Below are positions 63,780-64,000 of a DNA stretch of 64,000 nt, piece after piece. The notes under the pieces are model-generated. The model saw only the letters and a program-made list of their open reading frames with translations, had not been told where the DNA came from and searched no databases. A program made the position numbers and the translations under genes. Position 1 is the stretch's first letter; every line of letters begins with the position of its first letter. Source of the stretch: Ciona intestinalis (taxonomy: Eukaryota; Chordata; Ascidiacea; Phlebobranchia; Cionidae); NCBI RefSeq assembly GCF_000224145.3, contig NW_004190488.1, positions 133,252 to 197,251 on the forward strand, read 5' to 3'.

Positions 63780-63905
63780 GTAAGCTAAATAAGAAGTTAC
63801 CAGTCCAGTTTAAAGGTGTAAAACCGTAAAGTTTTGTTTTTGTCACCCATAGACATATATTTCCGTTTAGAGATGCTAATTACGGACGTATATACAGCCA
63901 GTATT

Positions 63906-64000
63906 ATATAGTACTGCGGGGTAGATAGGACACCTTAAGCTTATAATATCCAAACATCCTGATCTTGTTTTAAACAATAATCAACGGTCTACGGGAGTCG
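63906..64000. mobile_element. Family B MITE, cut by the window edge
   Basis: TATATAGTACTGCGGGGTAG, then TAAGCTTATAATATCCAAAC and AACGGTCTACGGGAGTCG, continuing beyond the window. Confidence 0.75.

Overview
The window looks like nuclear DNA of a tunicate, most likely a Ciona-type ascidian. It is AT-rich (introns especially), the genes are compact with many small GT-AG introns, and the proteins are clearly chordate-like (an ERR nuclear receptor, an ESRP splicing factor, KSR, RTEL1, CCDC113). Two short-repeat families recur throughout: a tRNA-derived SINE (called family A here) and a palindromic TA-flanked MITE of about 190 bp (family B). They resemble the composite SINE and the MITE described from Ciona intestinalis, but I could not run a library search.

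Layout. 879-4523 (+): a secreted or membrane protein made of LDL-receptor class A modules, interrupted by a 50-base assembly gap. 6228-18594 (-): kinase suppressor of Ras (KSR), 17 exons and 998 residues in my model, apparently without the usual C1 zinc domain. A possible alternative last exon lies at 5354-5492. 19103-21384 (+): TATDN3, a TatD-type metal-dependent hydrolase, transcribed divergently from KSR. 21987-25436 (+): an unrecognised coiled-coil protein. 26549-40892 (+): RTEL1, the Fe-S DEAH helicase of telomere and replication maintenance, 20 exons and 1014 residues, with a short C-terminus. 43200-46654 (+): oestrogen-related receptor (ERR), 7 exons and 515 residues. 48341-53002 (+): CCDC113/CFAP263, a ciliary coiled-coil protein with a near-consensus RFX X-box just upstream. 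54722-63779 and beyond (+): ESRP, an epithelial splicing regulator with three RRMs, running off the right edge.

Every exon junction in the seven recognised gene models was checked for GT-AG (one GC-AG) and reading phase by hand, and all phases close. The genes do not form one pathway; this is an ordinary gene-dense chordate segment. The accessory interest is in its mobile elements: a 972-bp DNA transposon with a 6-bp target duplication, several MITEs, a MITE inserted in another repeat with an empty-site relative elsewhere in the window, and a nested SINE pile-up in the last RTEL1 intron. Other points are small regulatory or RNA-structure candidates. I found no CRISPR array, no recognisable reverse transcriptase, integrase or capsid gene, and no convincing tRNA or rRNA gene.
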